Source: Pseudonocardiaceae bacterium (lineage in GTDB: Bacteria > Actinomycetota > Actinomycetes > Mycobacteriales > Pseudonocardiaceae). From it: a stretch of DNA of 64,000 nt. The translations under genes and the position numbers were made by a program. Below, in pieces: positions 17,747 through 26,763 of this stretch; the first letter of the stretch is position 1; each line of letters opens with the position of its first letter. A model generated the notes under the pieces. It did no database searches. It was not told where the DNA came from and was given only the letters and a program-made list of their open reading frames with translations. The DNA lies in contig WHTH01000008.1 in the NCBI GenBank assembly GCA_009377865.1, positions 27,827 through 91,826 on the forward strand. Direction: 5' to 3'.

Positions 17747-18556
17747 ATGACCACGATCGCAGTCCTGGGCGCGGGCAAGATCGGCGAGGCACTGCTGTCC
17801 GGCCTGCTGGCGGCCGGTCGCAGCGCCGACGACCTCATGCTCACCGAGCGCTACCCCGAACGGGCCGCACAGCTGGAGCAGACCTACGCGGTGCGGGCGG
17901 TGGACATCGCCACCGCTGCTCGCGAGGCGGGCGTGCTCGTCGTCGCGGTCAAGCCGCAGGACATCGACCCGCTGCTGGCGGAGCTGGCGGGACTGATCGA
18001 CGAGCGCACCCTGGTCGTCAGCCTGTGCGCGGGGCTGCCCACCGCGCTCTACGAGCGGCGGCTGCCCGACGGCGTGCCGGTCGTGCGGGTCATGCCGAAC
18101 ACCCCGATGCTCGTCGGTGAGGCGATGAGCGCCGTATCGGCGGGCCGCCACGCCTCCGAGGCCGACCTCGCGCTGGTGGAGGAACTGCTGGGCAGCGTCG
18201 GCAGGGTGCTGCGGGTGCCGGAGACGCAGCAGGACGCGGTGACGGCGCTGTCGGGCTCGGGTCCGGCGTACTTCTTCTACCTGGTGGAAGCCATGATCGA
18301 CGCGGGCGTGCTGCTCGGGCTGCCGCGGCCGATGGTCACCGAGCTGATCACGCAGTCGGCGGTCGGCGCCGCGCAGATGCTCCGCGACTCCGGCGATCAC
18401 CCGGTCTCGCTGCGTGAGGCGGTGACATCGCCGGCCGGTACGACGGTCATGGCTATCCGGGAGCTGGAGAACCACGGTGTGCGGGCGGCACTGATCGCGG
18501 CGATCGAGGCGGCGCGGGACCGTTCGGTCGAGCTCGGGCGGGCGCACCACGACTGA
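17747..18556 (+). CDS. proC: Pyrroline-5-carboxylate reductase
   Basis: 269 residues. It reduces 1-pyrroline-5-carboxylate to L-proline with NAD(P)H, the last step of proline synthesis. The Rossmann motif IAVLGAGKIGEAL (4-16) is followed by VVAVKPQDI, RVMPNTPMLVGEAMSA, and the family signature SGSGPAYFFYLVEAMIDAG and SPAGTT near the C terminus. ATG 17747 starts two residues before the first beta strand. The mycobacterial order proC-HTH-bS22-epimerase is kept. Confidence 0.96.
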   Translation: MTTIAVLGAGKIGEALLSGLLAAGRSADDLMLTERYPERAAQLEQTYAVRAVDIATAAREAGVLVVAVKPQDIDPLLAELAGLIDERTLVVSLCAGLPTALYERRLPDGVPVVRVMPNTPMLVGEAMSAVSAGRHASEADLALVEELLGSVGRVLRVPETQQDAVTALSGSGPAYFFYLVEAMIDAGVLLGLPRPMVTELITQSAVGAAQMLRDSGDHPVSLREAVTSPAGTTVMAIRELENHGVRAALIAAIEAARDRSVELGRAHHD

Positions 18557-18700
18557 CCACCTGACCGCAGCCGCTACGACGAGCGGGGGAACGGGAGTCG
18601 CATGAGCCCCAGGTGTCCCGCTACCCTCACCCGAACATGAGCGTGCCGGCTCCGCGGGAGGGGAAGCCCTGCGGCGGGGCACGTGGTGAGGCGGTGAAGC

Positions 18701-18907
18701 ATGCCCACAAACGAGGAAGCCGACCCAGGCACGGTGCAGTTCCTCACGGTCGCCGAGGTGGCCGGGATGATGCGCGTGTCCAAGATGACGGTGTACCGGC
18801 TGGTGCACGCGGGTGAGCTACCGGCGGCGCGCGTCGGACGTTCGTTCCGGGTGCCCGAACACGCCGTGCACCGGTACCTCGAGAACGCCTTCTTCGACGC
18901 AGGCTGA
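18701..18907 (+). CDS. Small helix-turn-helix DNA-binding protein (excisionase/MerR-like, Rv0500A type)
   Basis: 68 residues, nearly all a winged-helix domain of the excisionase type: FLTVAEVAGMMRVSKMTVYRLVHAGELPAARVGRSFRVPEHAV. It resembles BldC and HTH_17 proteins. ATG 18701 follows a GGTGAGGCGG stretch. Conserved beside proC and bS22 across actinobacteria, so a chromosomal regulator rather than a phage excisionase. Target genes unknown. A TACCCT hexamer at 18619-18624 could be its -10, giving a leader of about 70 bases. Its stop codon lies in the first unit of a two-copy 30-base repeat. Confidence 0.88.
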   Translation: MPTNEEADPGTVQFLTVAEVAGMMRVSKMTVYRLVHAGELPAARVGRSFRVPEHAVHRYLENAFFDAG

Positions 18908-18961
18908 TGTCGACGGAGCTGAACTTCGGCGGGCTGATGTCGGCGCTAGCTGACTTCGGCG
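18902..18961 (+). repeat. Two tandem 30-base repeats spanning a stop codon
   Basis: GGCTGATGTCG...CTTCGGCG at 18902-18931 is repeated with a few changes at 18932-18961. The TGA of the HTH gene is in the first unit, and the second unit carries the same in-frame TGA. Confidence 0.7.
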
Positions 18962-19093
18962 GCGCTGCGGCACCGGCTGTCCGACACCGCCCGGGCTGCC
19001 GGTAGTCTTGGCGACGGTTCGTGCCCACAGCGCCCGCTGGCGGGCCGCCTCCCAGGCTGCGACCCGATGACGACCACGCGAGGAGGGCCGAGC

Positions 19094-19195
19094 ATGGGCT
19101 CGGTGATCAAGAAGCGCCGCAAGCGAATGTCCAAGAAGAAGCACCGCAAGCTGCTGCGCAGGACCCGCGTCCAGCGGCGCAAACTGGGCAAGTAA
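19094..19195 (+). CDS. Ribosomal protein bS22 (33 residues, AURKAIP1/COX24 family)
   Basis: A 33-residue, extremely basic peptide beginning [17 protein letters not shown] and ending in GK, with TAA at 19193-19195. It is too short for common ORF callers. Homologues in mycobacteria were identified as bS22, bound near the decoding centre of the 30S subunit. The ATG has a strong AGGAGGG site at 19081-19087. Position between the HTH gene and the epimerase matches Rv0500B. Confidence 0.93.
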
Positions 19196-19332
19196 CACCC
19201 CGCCGGTCGGGATCGGGATGCCGGTCCCGGCCATCGGCATCTGATGTCGGGTTCACCCCCGGCTGCCGGTACCGGTGCCGATGCCCGCAGCCGTAGCCTG
19301 TCGGCAGTGTCGCGCATGCTGTAGGGAGCCAC

Positions 19333-20370
19333 GTGTCACCGTCCACCGTTCTCGTGACCGGCGTCAGCCGGTTCTTCGGCGGGAATCTCGCTGCTCGGCT
19401 GGCTGCTGATCCGAGTATCGAGCGCGTCCTCGGCGTCGACACGGTGCCGCCGAGTGGTGAGCTGCAGCGCCGGATGGGGCGTGTGGAGTTCGTTCGTGCC
19501 GACATCCGCAACCCGTTGATCGCAAAGGTCATCTCCACCGCCAAGGTTGACACCGTGGTGCACGCCGCGGTGAGCGCGAACCCGCGGGAGGCGGGCGGGC
19601 GCGGCACGATGAAGGAGATGAACGTCATCGGCACGATGCAGCTGCTCGCTGCATGCCAGCAGTCGATGGGGGTGTCGCGGCTGGTGGTCAAGTCGACCAG
19701 CGCCGTCTACGGCACGGGTCCCCGCGATCCTGCGCTGTTCACCGAGGAGAACGAGCCGAAGGCGGAGTCGTCGTCCGGGTACGCCAAGGATTCGGTGGAG
19801 ATCGAGGGTTATGTCCGGGGTTTCGCTCGCCGTCGCGACGATGTCGACGTGACGATCCTGCGGTTCGCCAACTTCATCGGCCCGCGCATCGAGACCGTGC
19901 TCACCCGGTACTTCGCGCTCCCGCTGGTACCGACCGTGCTCGGCTACGACGCCCGGCTGCAACTGCTGCACGAGGAGGACGCGCTCGCGGTGCTGCAGCG
20001 GGCTGTTAGCCAGCGGCTTCCCGGAGTGTTCAACGTGGGCGGTGATGGCGTGCTGCTGCTGTCGCAGGCGATCCGGCGGGCCGGGCGGATACCCGTCCCG
20101 GTTCCCGAACCGGGGGTGTCTGCGGTTGCGAGGCTGTTCCGCAATGCCCGGCTGGTGGATTTCTCCCCCGAGCAGACCCGCTTCCTGAACTTCGGTCGAG
20201 TGCTCGATACGGCGAAGCTGCGCACGGAGTTCGGCTTCTCGCCGCGCTGGACGACGGCGCAAGCCTTCGAGGACTACGTGCGCGGCCGGGTGCGGCGCCC
20301 GACGATCGACCCGGAGCGGGTGGCCGCGGTCGAGCGCGGGGTGCTCGACCTGGCCGCCCAGTTGCGCTGA
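19333..20370 (+). CDS. NAD-dependent epimerase/dehydratase (Rv0501/GalE2 type)
   Basis: 345 residues of the extended SDR family. The first motif is VLVTGVSRFFGGNLA, close to TGxxGxxG but with F in place of one Gly. VVHAAV and STSAVYGTG follow, with the catalytic pair in SGYAKDSVE (Y and K). GTG 19333 has GGGAG six bases upstream. The substrate is likely a nucleotide sugar or lipid-linked sugar but is not deducible. The gene stays next to bS22 and the acyltransferase in actinobacteria. Confidence 0.85.
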   Translation: MSPSTVLVTGVSRFFGGNLAARLAADPSIERVLGVDTVPPSGELQRRMGRVEFVRADIRNPLIAKVISTAKVDTVVHAAVSANPREAGGRGTMKEMNVIGTMQLLAACQQSMGVSRLVVKSTSAVYGTGPRDPALFTEENEPKAESSSGYAKDSVEIEGYVRGFARRRDDVDVTILRFANFIGPRIETVLTRYFALPLVPTVLGYDARLQLLHEEDALAVLQRAVSQRLPGVFNVGGDGVLLLSQAIRRAGRIPVPVPEPGVSAVARLFRNARLVDFSPEQTRFLNFGRVLDTAKLRTEFGFSPRWTTAQAFEDYVRGRVRRPTIDPERVAAVERGVLDLAAQLR

Positions 20371-20383
20371 GACGAGGTTGCCG

Positions 20384-21412
20384 ATGCGCGAAGCCCGCGT
20401 GATCCCACTGCACCGGTCCGATCCAGCCGGGGCCGCCGAGTCCAGTGACGGGAGCTTACCGCCCGACCCGTCGGCGGGACGGGAGTCAGTAGTTGGCGCT
20501 GATCCCGCCGCCGGATCTGATTCCGCCGAGGTTGATCCAGCAGAGGTTGAGCTAGCCGAAGTTGAGCTAGCACAGTGGGAGCAGCAACTGGCCGAGTTGC
20601 TGGCTTTCCTGCGGCGGCGGGTGACCGGCGACTACGACATCGACGAGTTCGGATTCGACGCCGAGCTGACCGACCACATGCTGCTCCCGATGCTGCGGCC
20701 GCTCTACCGGTCATGGTTTCGGGTGCAGACCATCGGGATGCATCGAGTTCCTGACACGGGTGGTGCGCTCGTGGTGGCCAACCACTCCGGAACGCTGCCG
20801 CTGGACGCCTTGATGACGACGGTGGCGCTGCGGGAGGACCATCCGGCGGGCCGGCACCTGCGGATGCTCGGTGCCGATCTGGTGTTCAGCACCCCGATGC
20901 TCGGATCAGTGGCGCGCAAGGCCGGGCACACTCTGGCGTGCAACCCCGACGCGGAGCGGTTGCTCAATTCCGGGGAGCTCGCCGGGGTCTGGCCGGAGGG
21001 GTTCAAGGGCATCGGGAAGAACTACCGCGATCGGTACAAGCTGCAGCGCTTCGGCCGCGGCGGGTTCGTGTCCGCCGCACTGCGCACCGGTACGCCGATC
21101 ATCCCCTGCTCCATCGTCGGCGCCGAGGAGATCTACCCGATGCTCGGGGACATCAAGCCGCTGGCCCGGCTGCTCGGAGCGCCATACTTCCCGGTCACGC
21201 CGCTGTTCCCGTGGTTCGGTCCGCTCGGCATGATCCCGCTGCCGTCGAAGTGGTACATCGAGTTCGGCGAGCCGATCTACACCGACTCCTACGAGCCGGG
21301 TGCAGCCGAGGATCCGATGCTGGTGTTCAACCTGACAGACCAGGTGCGAGAGACCATCCAGCAGACCCTCTACCGGCTGCTCACACAGCGCCGCAACCCA
21401 TTCTTCGGCTGA
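20384..21412 (+). CDS. Lysophospholipid acyltransferase family protein (Rv0502 type)
   Basis: 342 residues. The N-terminal 75 residues are acidic and contain a repeated AEVxxAEVELAEVELAQ stretch, probably a disordered or coiled region. The acyltransferase domain starts around 110. The histidine motif reads NHSGTLPLD (H134), that is six residues between H and D, unlike the H-x4-D of PlsC. WPEGFKGIGK (the EG block) and IPCSIVGAEE follow. It may acylate lysophospholipids, or glycolipids as in related mycobacterial proteins. ATG 20384 has GACGAGG six bases upstream, 14 bases after the epimerase stop. Confidence 0.82.
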   Translation: MREARVIPLHRSDPAGAAESSDGSLPPDPSAGRESVVGADPAAGSDSAEVDPAEVELAEVELAQWEQQLAELLAFLRRRVTGDYDIDEFGFDAELTDHMLLPMLRPLYRSWFRVQTIGMHRVPDTGGALVVANHSGTLPLDALMTTVALREDHPAGRHLRMLGADLVFSTPMLGSVARKAGHTLACNPDAERLLNSGELAGVWPEGFKGIGKNYRDRYKLQRFGRGGFVSAALRTGTPIIPCSIVGAEEIYPMLGDIKPLARLLGAPYFPVTPLFPWFGPLGMIPLPSKWYIEFGEPIYTDSYEPGAAEDPMLVFNLTDQVRETIQQTLYRLLTQRRNPFFG

Positions 21413-21433
21413 CACGCGCGGGCTTGATGGGGG

Positions 21434-22423
21434 TCAGGGGGAGGTGCGCTCGCGACGGCGGTAGGCAAGGCCGGCGGCCACGGCTCCCGCCAACGCACCC
21501 GCGCCGAGCACCGAGGGCACTCCGATCCGGGCGGCCTTGCGACCGGTCCGGAAGTCGCGGATCTCCCACCCGCGGGCACGGGCGGTATCACGCAGGTCGG
21601 CGTCCGGATTCACCGCGATGGCCGTGCCCACGACCGTGAGCATCGGCACGTCACTGGACGAGTCGGAGTAGGCGGTGCAGCGCCGCAGGTCGAGGCCCTC
21701 CTTGGCGGCCAGCGCCCGTACCGCCTGTGCCTTGGCACCGCCGTGCAGGATGTCGCCGACCAGGCGGCCGGTGTAGACACCGTCGGCGCTCTCGGCGACG
21801 GTGCCCAGCGCCCCGGTCAGCCCCAGCCGCCGCGCGATGATCATCGCGAGCTCTACCGGGGTGGCCGTCACCAGCCATACCTGCTGGCCGGCCGCGAGGT
21901 GCAGCTGCGCCAGTGCACGGGTGCCGGACCAGATCCGGTCGACCATCAGCTCGTCGTAGATGTCCTCACCGAGCTCGACGAACTCGGCCGTGGGTCGCCC
22001 GGCGACGAAGGACAGCGCCTGCTCCCGGTGGGCCTGGATCTCATCCTGGTCGAGTTCACGGCCGCCCACTCGGAACTTGACCTGCTGCCAGGCGAACGAG
22101 ACCAGGTCTCCGGTGTTGATGAACTTCCTGGCCGCCATCCCGCGGGCGAAATGGAAGATCGACGCGCCCCGCATCATGGTGTTGTCGACGTCGAAGAAGG
22201 CCGCCGCGGTGAGGTCCGGCGGTATCGCCAGCGCCTCCTCCACCTCGGCTACCGCGACACCCGCCAGGGCTGCCTCCGCCGAAGCCTCGCCGGCCACCGC
22301 AGCCCGCGCCACCCGGTCCTCCCGGGTCTCCTTGTGACGCCGTCGTGGCACTGGTCGCCGCCTTCGGACTACACGCTCGAGGTTCGGTGTCCGGATCCCC
22401 AACGAGGGGGTCACCCACGCCAT
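21434..22423 (-). CDS. HAD-IB family phosphatase (SerB1-like)
   Basis: About 329 residues. HAD motif I is [13 protein letters not shown], motif II is VTATP in [12 protein letters not shown], and motif III/IV is [12 protein letters not shown], giving the HAD-IB subclass with a helical cap. One membrane helix lies near the C terminus (about 300-318, [17 protein letters not shown]). Often annotated as phosphoserine phosphatase, but relatives such as CicA or Rv0505c have uncertain substrates. The start is uncertain: ATG 22423 and GTG 22414 are both possible; the open frame runs on to 22486, but that lies inside a hairpin. The N-terminal 60 residues are basic and low-complexity. Confidence 0.8.
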   Translation of the reverse strand: MAWVTPSLGIRTPNLERVVRRRRPVPRRRHKETREDRVARAAVAGEASAEAALAGVAVAEVEEALAIPPDLTAAAFFDVDNTMMRGASIFHFARGMAARKFINTGDLVSFAWQQVKFRVGGRELDQDEIQAHREQALSFVAGRPTAEFVELGEDIYDELMVDRIWSGTRALAQLHLAAGQQVWLVTATPVELAMIIARRLGLTGALGTVAESADGVYTGRLVGDILHGGAKAQAVRALAAKEGLDLRRCTAYSDSSSDVPMLTVVGTAIAVNPDADLRDTARARGWEIRDFRTGRKAARIGVPSVLGAGALAGAVAAGLAYRRRERTSP

Positions 22424-22446
22424 CCAGCGTAGCGATCCCGCTACGA

Positions 22447-22487
22447 CGTGAGCAGCCACCGTCAGCTGGCGACGGTGGCTGCTCACG
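22447..22487 (-). terminator. Strong hairpin downstream of the DUF5667 gene
   Basis: A perfect 17-base inverted repeat (arm CGTGAGCAGCCACCGTC, loop seven bases), eight bases after the stop of the DUF5667 gene on the minus strand. There is no U tract, as usual in high-GC actinobacteria. It separates that gene from the HAD phosphatase. Confidence 0.75.
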
Positions 22488-22494
22488 AGAAAAC

Positions 22495-23745
22495 TCAGCG
22501 GGGCTCGGGCCCATCCGGGCTCGACGGTGGCGCCGACATGTCCGGCAGCAGCGGAAGCGGCAACAGTGGTGACCGCGGGTCGGACGGCGGATCATCCCGC
22601 TCGGGCCACCCCGGCCGGTCCTCGCGGTCTTCCAACCGGTCTTCCAACCGGTCTTCCCGGTCGGGGTTCGGGACGATGTCGCGCAGGCCGGGTCGCTCGG
22701 AGTCCTGCTCCTCGGGTGTCGGGGTGGTGCTCGGTGCTGCTGTCGAACCGTCCGGGGTGGCCGGCGCAGCAGTCTCCGGGGCCGGGGCCAGCGGTTCGGC
22801 TGATGCGGCATCGTCGAGCTCGCCGGGAACGCAGGAGTCCTCGGCGGGCAACGGTCCGAGGCTGTCGCTCGCCCCCGACGTGATGCTCTGGCAGCCGGCC
22901 CGATCCTGCAGCGCATCGGCGCGCTGCTGCACCTCGTCGAGCAGGGCGGCCGAACTCGTGATCCTGCCGCCGGCATCGGCCGGCAGCGCTGCCCGGACGT
23001 CGTCGAGCCGCTCCTGCTGCAGGTCGGCCCAGCCGTCCAGCGACGACAGCATGCCGACGTCACCGAAGGCCGCGACCCCGGTGAGTAGCCGGGTGCCCAC
23101 AATCGTGTCGGCATCGAAGTCATCGAGAGCCGCGAGGAGCTGCGCTGTGCCGGAACCCCAGGTGCCGCCGGCGTCGGCCGCCGCAGCCAGCTGCTCGATC
23201 TCGCCGATCCTCGCCGTGGCGAACTCCAGGTGCTTGAGCGCCTTGGACTGGTCACCGAAGGTCATGCCCAGCTCTGCCGACTCGGTACTGCGCTTGAAGG
23301 CATACAGCGCATCTCCGGGTACCGCGTCCCGCGACAGCAGCAGGCTCATCCCGGACAGTGACATGAGCAGGCACAGTGCAGCCGCGGCGGTCGCCATCAT
23401 ACGGCCGCGGGCCTCGGCCACCGCCGACGTGCGCTTCGCGTGACGTCCGCCCCGACGCGATGTCCCGCCGCGCGCCGGCATCGGTGTCACCTGGCCGTCG
23501 CCGCCGGAGTCACGGCCGACCGACGCGGCGCCGGCCATCACCCGGCTGCGCATCCGGTCGACCTCGTCGCCAGTGGGCGCAGCTGCGTCTCCCGTCTCGC
23601 GCAGCGCCGCTGCGATGGCGAGTTCGCGCTCCCTCGTGTGGTCGGCCACCTCGCGCACGCCACTGTCGACGGCCCGTGCGAACCCATCGTGGCACCCTCC
23701 CTCGTCGGGAGCGCGAGCTGCAGACCTGCGCGTCGTCCTCACCAC
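22495..23745 (-). CDS. DUF5667 membrane protein, probable anti-sigma factor for the adjacent ECF sigma
   Basis: 416 residues. A cytoplasmic N terminus of about 105 residues includes a short helical region starting [11 protein letters not shown] membrane helix (about 112-132, [22 protein letters not shown]) follows, then an extracytoplasmic DUF5667-type helical domain beginning [22 protein letters not shown] long Pro/Asp/Arg-rich tail has two LEDR-type repeats. GTG 23745 is chosen for its AGGAGGGGG site six bases upstream. It is 124 bases downstream of a BldN-like sigma factor, the arrangement of bldN-rsbN in Streptomyces, where RsbN is the anti-sigma factor. The same role is inferred here. 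Confidence 0.75.
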   Translation of the reverse strand: MVRTTRRSAARAPDEGGCHDGFARAVDSGVREVADHTRERELAIAAALRETGDAAAPTGDEVDRMRSRVMAGAASVGRDSGGDGQVTPMPARGGTSRRGGRHAKRTSAVAEARGRMMATAAAALCLLMSLSGMSLLLSRDAVPGDALYAFKRSTESAELGMTFGDQSKALKHLEFATARIGEIEQLAAAADAGGTWGSGTAQLLAALDDFDADTIVGTRLLTGVAAFGDVGMLSSLDGWADLQQERLDDVRAALPADAGGRITSSAALLDEVQQRADALQDRAGCQSITSGASDSLGPLPAEDSCVPGELDDAASAEPLAPAPETAAPATPDGSTAAPSTTPTPEEQDSERPGLRDIVPNPDREDRLEDRLEDREDRPGWPERDDPPSDPRSPLLPLPLLPDMSAPPSSPDGPEPR

Positions 23746-23869
23746 CTTCGACCCCCTCCTTCTCCTCGATGAGAGAAACGAGCGGCGGTCGCCCGGGTTA
23801 CGCGGCCGGGACCGGCGATTCCGCGAGTGCCGGCGCCCGGCACTGCCGCGGCTGGGGTCATCCCGGGGT

Positions 23870-24535
23870 TCACCGCAAACCATCCGGCAGAAGCTGGGCC
23901 AGTCGCCTGATGGCGCGGTGTTGCAGCGCCTTGATCGCTCCCTCGTTGCGGTCCATCAGCTCGGCCGTCTCGGCGACCGAGAGACCCTGCAGGAACCGGA
24001 GCATGACGCACTCCTGCTGGTCGGCGCCGAGCTGTTCGACGCAGCGCAGTAGCTCGGCGCTCGTCGCGTCGGCGAGCACTTGGTGTTCTGGGCCGCGGTC
24101 GATGCTGCGCGACTCGACGATCTCCGCGGTGGCGACCTCGAGCCGGTACCGGCTGGACTTGACGTGATCGAGCACGAGGTTGCGTGCGATGGTGACGAAC
24201 CACGCCCCGACGTCGCGACCCTGGTAGCTCACCGTGGAGATCCGGCGCAGCGCGCGCAGGAACGTCTCGCTGGTGAGGTCCTCGGCGAGCGACCGATCGC
24301 TGACGCGGAACAGCACGTAGCGGAACACGACGTCGACATAGCGGTCGTAGAGCCGGCCGAACGCGCCGTGGTCGCCGTCCTGCGCGGCGTGGACGAGGTC
24401 CCACGCGGTGGTGTCGACGCCCTCGTCGTTGTCTGGCTCTCCCGCGCCGGCGACTGGTTCCCCGCGACCCTCGACCTGTTCGGGGGTGCGGGGAGCAGGC
24501 ATCAGGTGCGATGTCAAGCGAGTGGTGGCGCTCAC
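23870..24535 (-). CDS. ECF RNA polymerase sigma factor, BldN-like
   Basis: 221 residues. An N-terminal extension of about 45 residues precedes region 2 (YDRYVDVVFRYVLFRVSDRSLAEDLTSETFLRALR), and region 4 holds QECVMLRFLQGLSVAETAELMDRNEGAIKALQHRAIRRL. The EGAIK recognition helix and N-terminal extension resemble BldN of Streptomyces, which is processed from a longer pro-protein. GTG 24535 is chosen because GAGGAGG lies ten bases upstream; ATG 24502 is a shorter option. A DUF5667 membrane protein follows and is likely its anti-sigma. The regulon here is unknown. Confidence 0.85.
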   Translation of the reverse strand: MSATTRLTSHLMPAPRTPEQVEGRGEPVAGAGEPDNDEGVDTTAWDLVHAAQDGDHGAFGRLYDRYVDVVFRYVLFRVSDRSLAEDLTSETFLRALRRISTVSYQGRDVGAWFVTIARNLVLDHVKSSRYRLEVATAEIVESRSIDRGPEHQVLADATSAELLRCVEQLGADQQECVMLRFLQGLSVAETAELMDRNEGAIKALQHRAIRRLAQLLPDGLR

Positions 24536-24864
24536 GACGCGGCCGCCTCCTCGGGACCGCCCGCTCGGCGGTCCCGCGTCGGTGGTCGCCCGCTGGTGCG
24601 GATCGACCATCCCGGTTGCGGCATCAGCCACTCCCTCGTCTCTCTGCACCTGCCGTGCGCGCCCGCGCGGCCGGTACGGCGCCGACAGCATACGGGCGAG
24701 CGGTGCGCGAACCTACCCGCCCGGCGCAACGGCCGCCCGTTCGAAGATGCACCGACGGTGTCGCCGCGGCGGCCACTCTCCCGCCGGCTGACGATGATGG
24801 CTGCTGGAAGGTGCGATGTGCGCGTGTCACACTGGCCGCTGAACTTCGCCCGGCAGGAGGTCGG
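24536..24864. other. 329-base divergent spacer between sigma factor and acyl-CoA ligase
   Basis: It must carry promoters in both directions. I see ribosome sites at each end (GAGGAGG for the sigma gene, CAGGAGG at 24853-24859 for the ligase) but no convincing -10/-35 pair and no strong inverted repeat. No gene-like frame. Confidence 0.5.
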
Positions 24865-26481
24865 ATGGTTCCTCCCGCACAGCCTGCAGCGGACGCCGGA
24901 CCGGGACATCACTCGCCCACCGGGCGCAACCTGGCAGATCTCGTCACCGCTGCGGCGCAGCGCGATCCTTCCCATCCCGCGCTGGTCGACCTCACTAGTG
25001 GCCGGACGGTGAGTTGGGGCGCGCTCGACGCGGCCGTGGATGCCGCGGCGGGTTGGTTGCGGGCTTCGGGCATGGCCGATGGCCGGCGTGTGGTGGTGCG
25101 GCTCGCGACGTCCCCCGAGTTCTGCGTCGCGGTCTTCGCGGTGCTGCGGGCGGGTGGGGTCGTGGTGCCGGTGGGCACCGGGGCCAGCGAGCGCGAGCTG
25201 GAGGCCGTCGTCGAGCACAGCGGTGCCGGCGGGTTGGTCGCCGGCCAGGACGACCGGATCGCGCGCGACGTCGCCGCCCGTCACGGTGTCTCGGCGATGG
25301 CGCCGCCATCGCCGTTCGCAACGCCGGATGCCGGTCCCATCCTCGCCGCGGCCGGGGGCGAGGACCTCGCCGTGCTGGCCTACACCTCGGGGACCTCGGG
25401 CTGGCCGCGTGGCGTGATGTTGCCGCATCGCGCCCTGCTGGCGAACCTCGAGCAGGGTGCCGCGGTGCGACCCGCGCCGATGACCGCTGCCGACCGGGTG
25501 CTGCTCGCGTTGCCGCTGTTCCACACCTACGGGCTGGGGCCCGGGCTGCTGCGGGTCGCTCACGCCGCGGCCACCGCGGTGCTGGCCGACCGGTTCGACG
25601 CCGAGCCGGTGCTGGCCGCCGTGCGGTCGCAGCGGGTCACCATCGTGATCGGGGTACCGCCGATGTATCGGGCGTGGTTGCGGTTGGCGCCCGAGCGGTT
25701 GGCCGAGGATCTGGCCACGGTGCGGCTGTTCACCTCGGGTGCGGCGCCACTGGAGCCGGGATCGCTGTCCCGGATGCGGGCGGCGACCGGGCTCGACGTC
25801 TTCGAGGGCTACGGCCTCACCGAGACCGGCCCGGTGCTGACATCGACCCTGGTCGGTGGCAGCGCGAAGCCCGGCTCGGTGGGGCGTCCGCTGCCGGGTT
25901 CCCCGGCGGCCGGGGTCGGCCCCGTGGAGATCCGGCTGGTCGATTCCGACGGCAAGCCGCTGCCGATGGGCGGCGACGAGGACTTCGGTGACGATTACAT
26001 CGACGAGGACGCCGCTGACACCGGGGAGGTGGTGGTGCGCGGCCCGAACCTGTTCTCCGGCTACTGGCCGGACGGGGTGCACGGTCCCGCCGAGCTGGCC
26101 GGCCTCGGGCCCGGCTGGATTCGCACCGGCGACATCGGCTTCATCGACCAGGACGGCGACCTGCACCTCGTCGACCGCGCCAACGACCTCATCATCGTCA
26201 ACGGTTTCAACGTCTACCCGCACGAGGTGGAGGAGGTGCTGCGCGAGCACCCGGCGGTGGCCGAGGCGGCCGCGGTGGGAGTGCCCGATGAGCGCTCCGG
26301 TGAGGCCGTCCGCGCGGTGGTGGTCCCGCTGGACGGGCAGCAACCGGACACCGCGGAACTCGTCGGGCACTGCGCGGTGCGGCTGGCCCGGTTCAAGGTG
26401 CCCGTGCAGGTCGAGCTCACCGACCAGTTGCCGTACTCCGCGAACGGGAAACTCGTGCGTCGGAGGCTGCGCGGGGACTGA
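24865..26481 (+). CDS. Class I adenylate-forming enzyme, fatty-acyl-CoA ligase-like
   Basis: 538 residues. It activates a carboxylic acid as the acyl-AMP and transfers it to CoA. The phosphate loop YTSGTSGWPRGVMLPH, the A5 motif EGYGLTETGP, the A7/A8 motifs GWIRTGDIGFIDQDGDL and the C-terminal NGKLVRRRL lysine are all present. An unusual acidic insertion (GGDEDFGDDYIDEDAADTG) lies between A6 and A7. ATG 24865 has a CAGGAGG site six bases upstream. The substrate is probably a fatty or aryl acid; no neighbour narrows it. Downstream is a glutaredoxin gene. Confidence 0.88.
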   Translation: MVPPAQPAADAGPGHHSPTGRNLADLVTAAAQRDPSHPALVDLTSGRTVSWGALDAAVDAAAGWLRASGMADGRRVVVRLATSPEFCVAVFAVLRAGGVVVPVGTGASERELEAVVEHSGAGGLVAGQDDRIARDVAARHGVSAMAPPSPFATPDAGPILAAAGGEDLAVLAYTSGTSGWPRGVMLPHRALLANLEQGAAVRPAPMTAADRVLLALPLFHTYGLGPGLLRVAHAAATAVLADRFDAEPVLAAVRSQRVTIVIGVPPMYRAWLRLAPERLAEDLATVRLFTSGAAPLEPGSLSRMRAATGLDVFEGYGLTETGPVLTSTLVGGSAKPGSVGRPLPGSPAAGVGPVEIRLVDSDGKPLPMGGDEDFGDDYIDEDAADTGEVVVRGPNLFSGYWPDGVHGPAELAGLGPGWIRTGDIGFIDQDGDLHLVDRANDLIIVNGFNVYPHEVEEVLREHPAVAEAAAVGVPDERSGEAVRAVVVPLDGQQPDTAELVGHCAVRLARFKVPVQVELTDQLPYSANGKLVRRRLRGD

Positions 26482-26526
26482 ATCCCGCCGCTCGATACCG
26501 GTTCGGTGGCGTGGCAGGGTTGGATC

Positions 26527-26763
26527 GTGCACGAGGTGACCTTGCTGACACGGACGGACTGCCACGGCTGCGCCGCTGCGGAGGCCGACGTCCGGCGGAT
26601 CTGTGACGAGCTCGGGGTGCCGTGGCACCCGTGCGACGTCGACGCCGACGTCGAGCTGCGAGCCGAGTACGGCGACCGGGTCCCGGTGATCCTCATCGAC
26701 GGCCGGGAGCACGGCTACTGGAAGGTCGAGGAGCAGCGCTTCCGCGCCGCGCTGGCCCGCTGA
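26527..26763 (+). CDS. Glutaredoxin-family protein (Rv0508 type)
   Basis: 78 residues, a minimal thioredoxin fold with the redox motif CHGC at about residues 13-16 and the cis-proline in VPVILIDG. The family (DUF836-like glutaredoxins) carries out thiol-disulfide exchange; in a mycothiol organism the partner may be mycothiol, which is inference. GTG 26527 gives the short N terminus usual for the family, with CAGGG seven bases upstream; an open frame begins seven codons earlier. It lies upstream of the heme genes, as in mycobacteria. Confidence 0.85.
   Translation: MHEVTLLTRTDCHGCAAAEADVRRICDELGVPWHPCDVDADVELRAEYGDRVPVILIDGREHGYWKVEEQRFRAALAR

Noticed and set aside
24532..26712. A 726-codon open frame antisense to the acyl-CoA ligase
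   Set aside because: Mirror frame of a recognisable enzyme; no motif or start signal.
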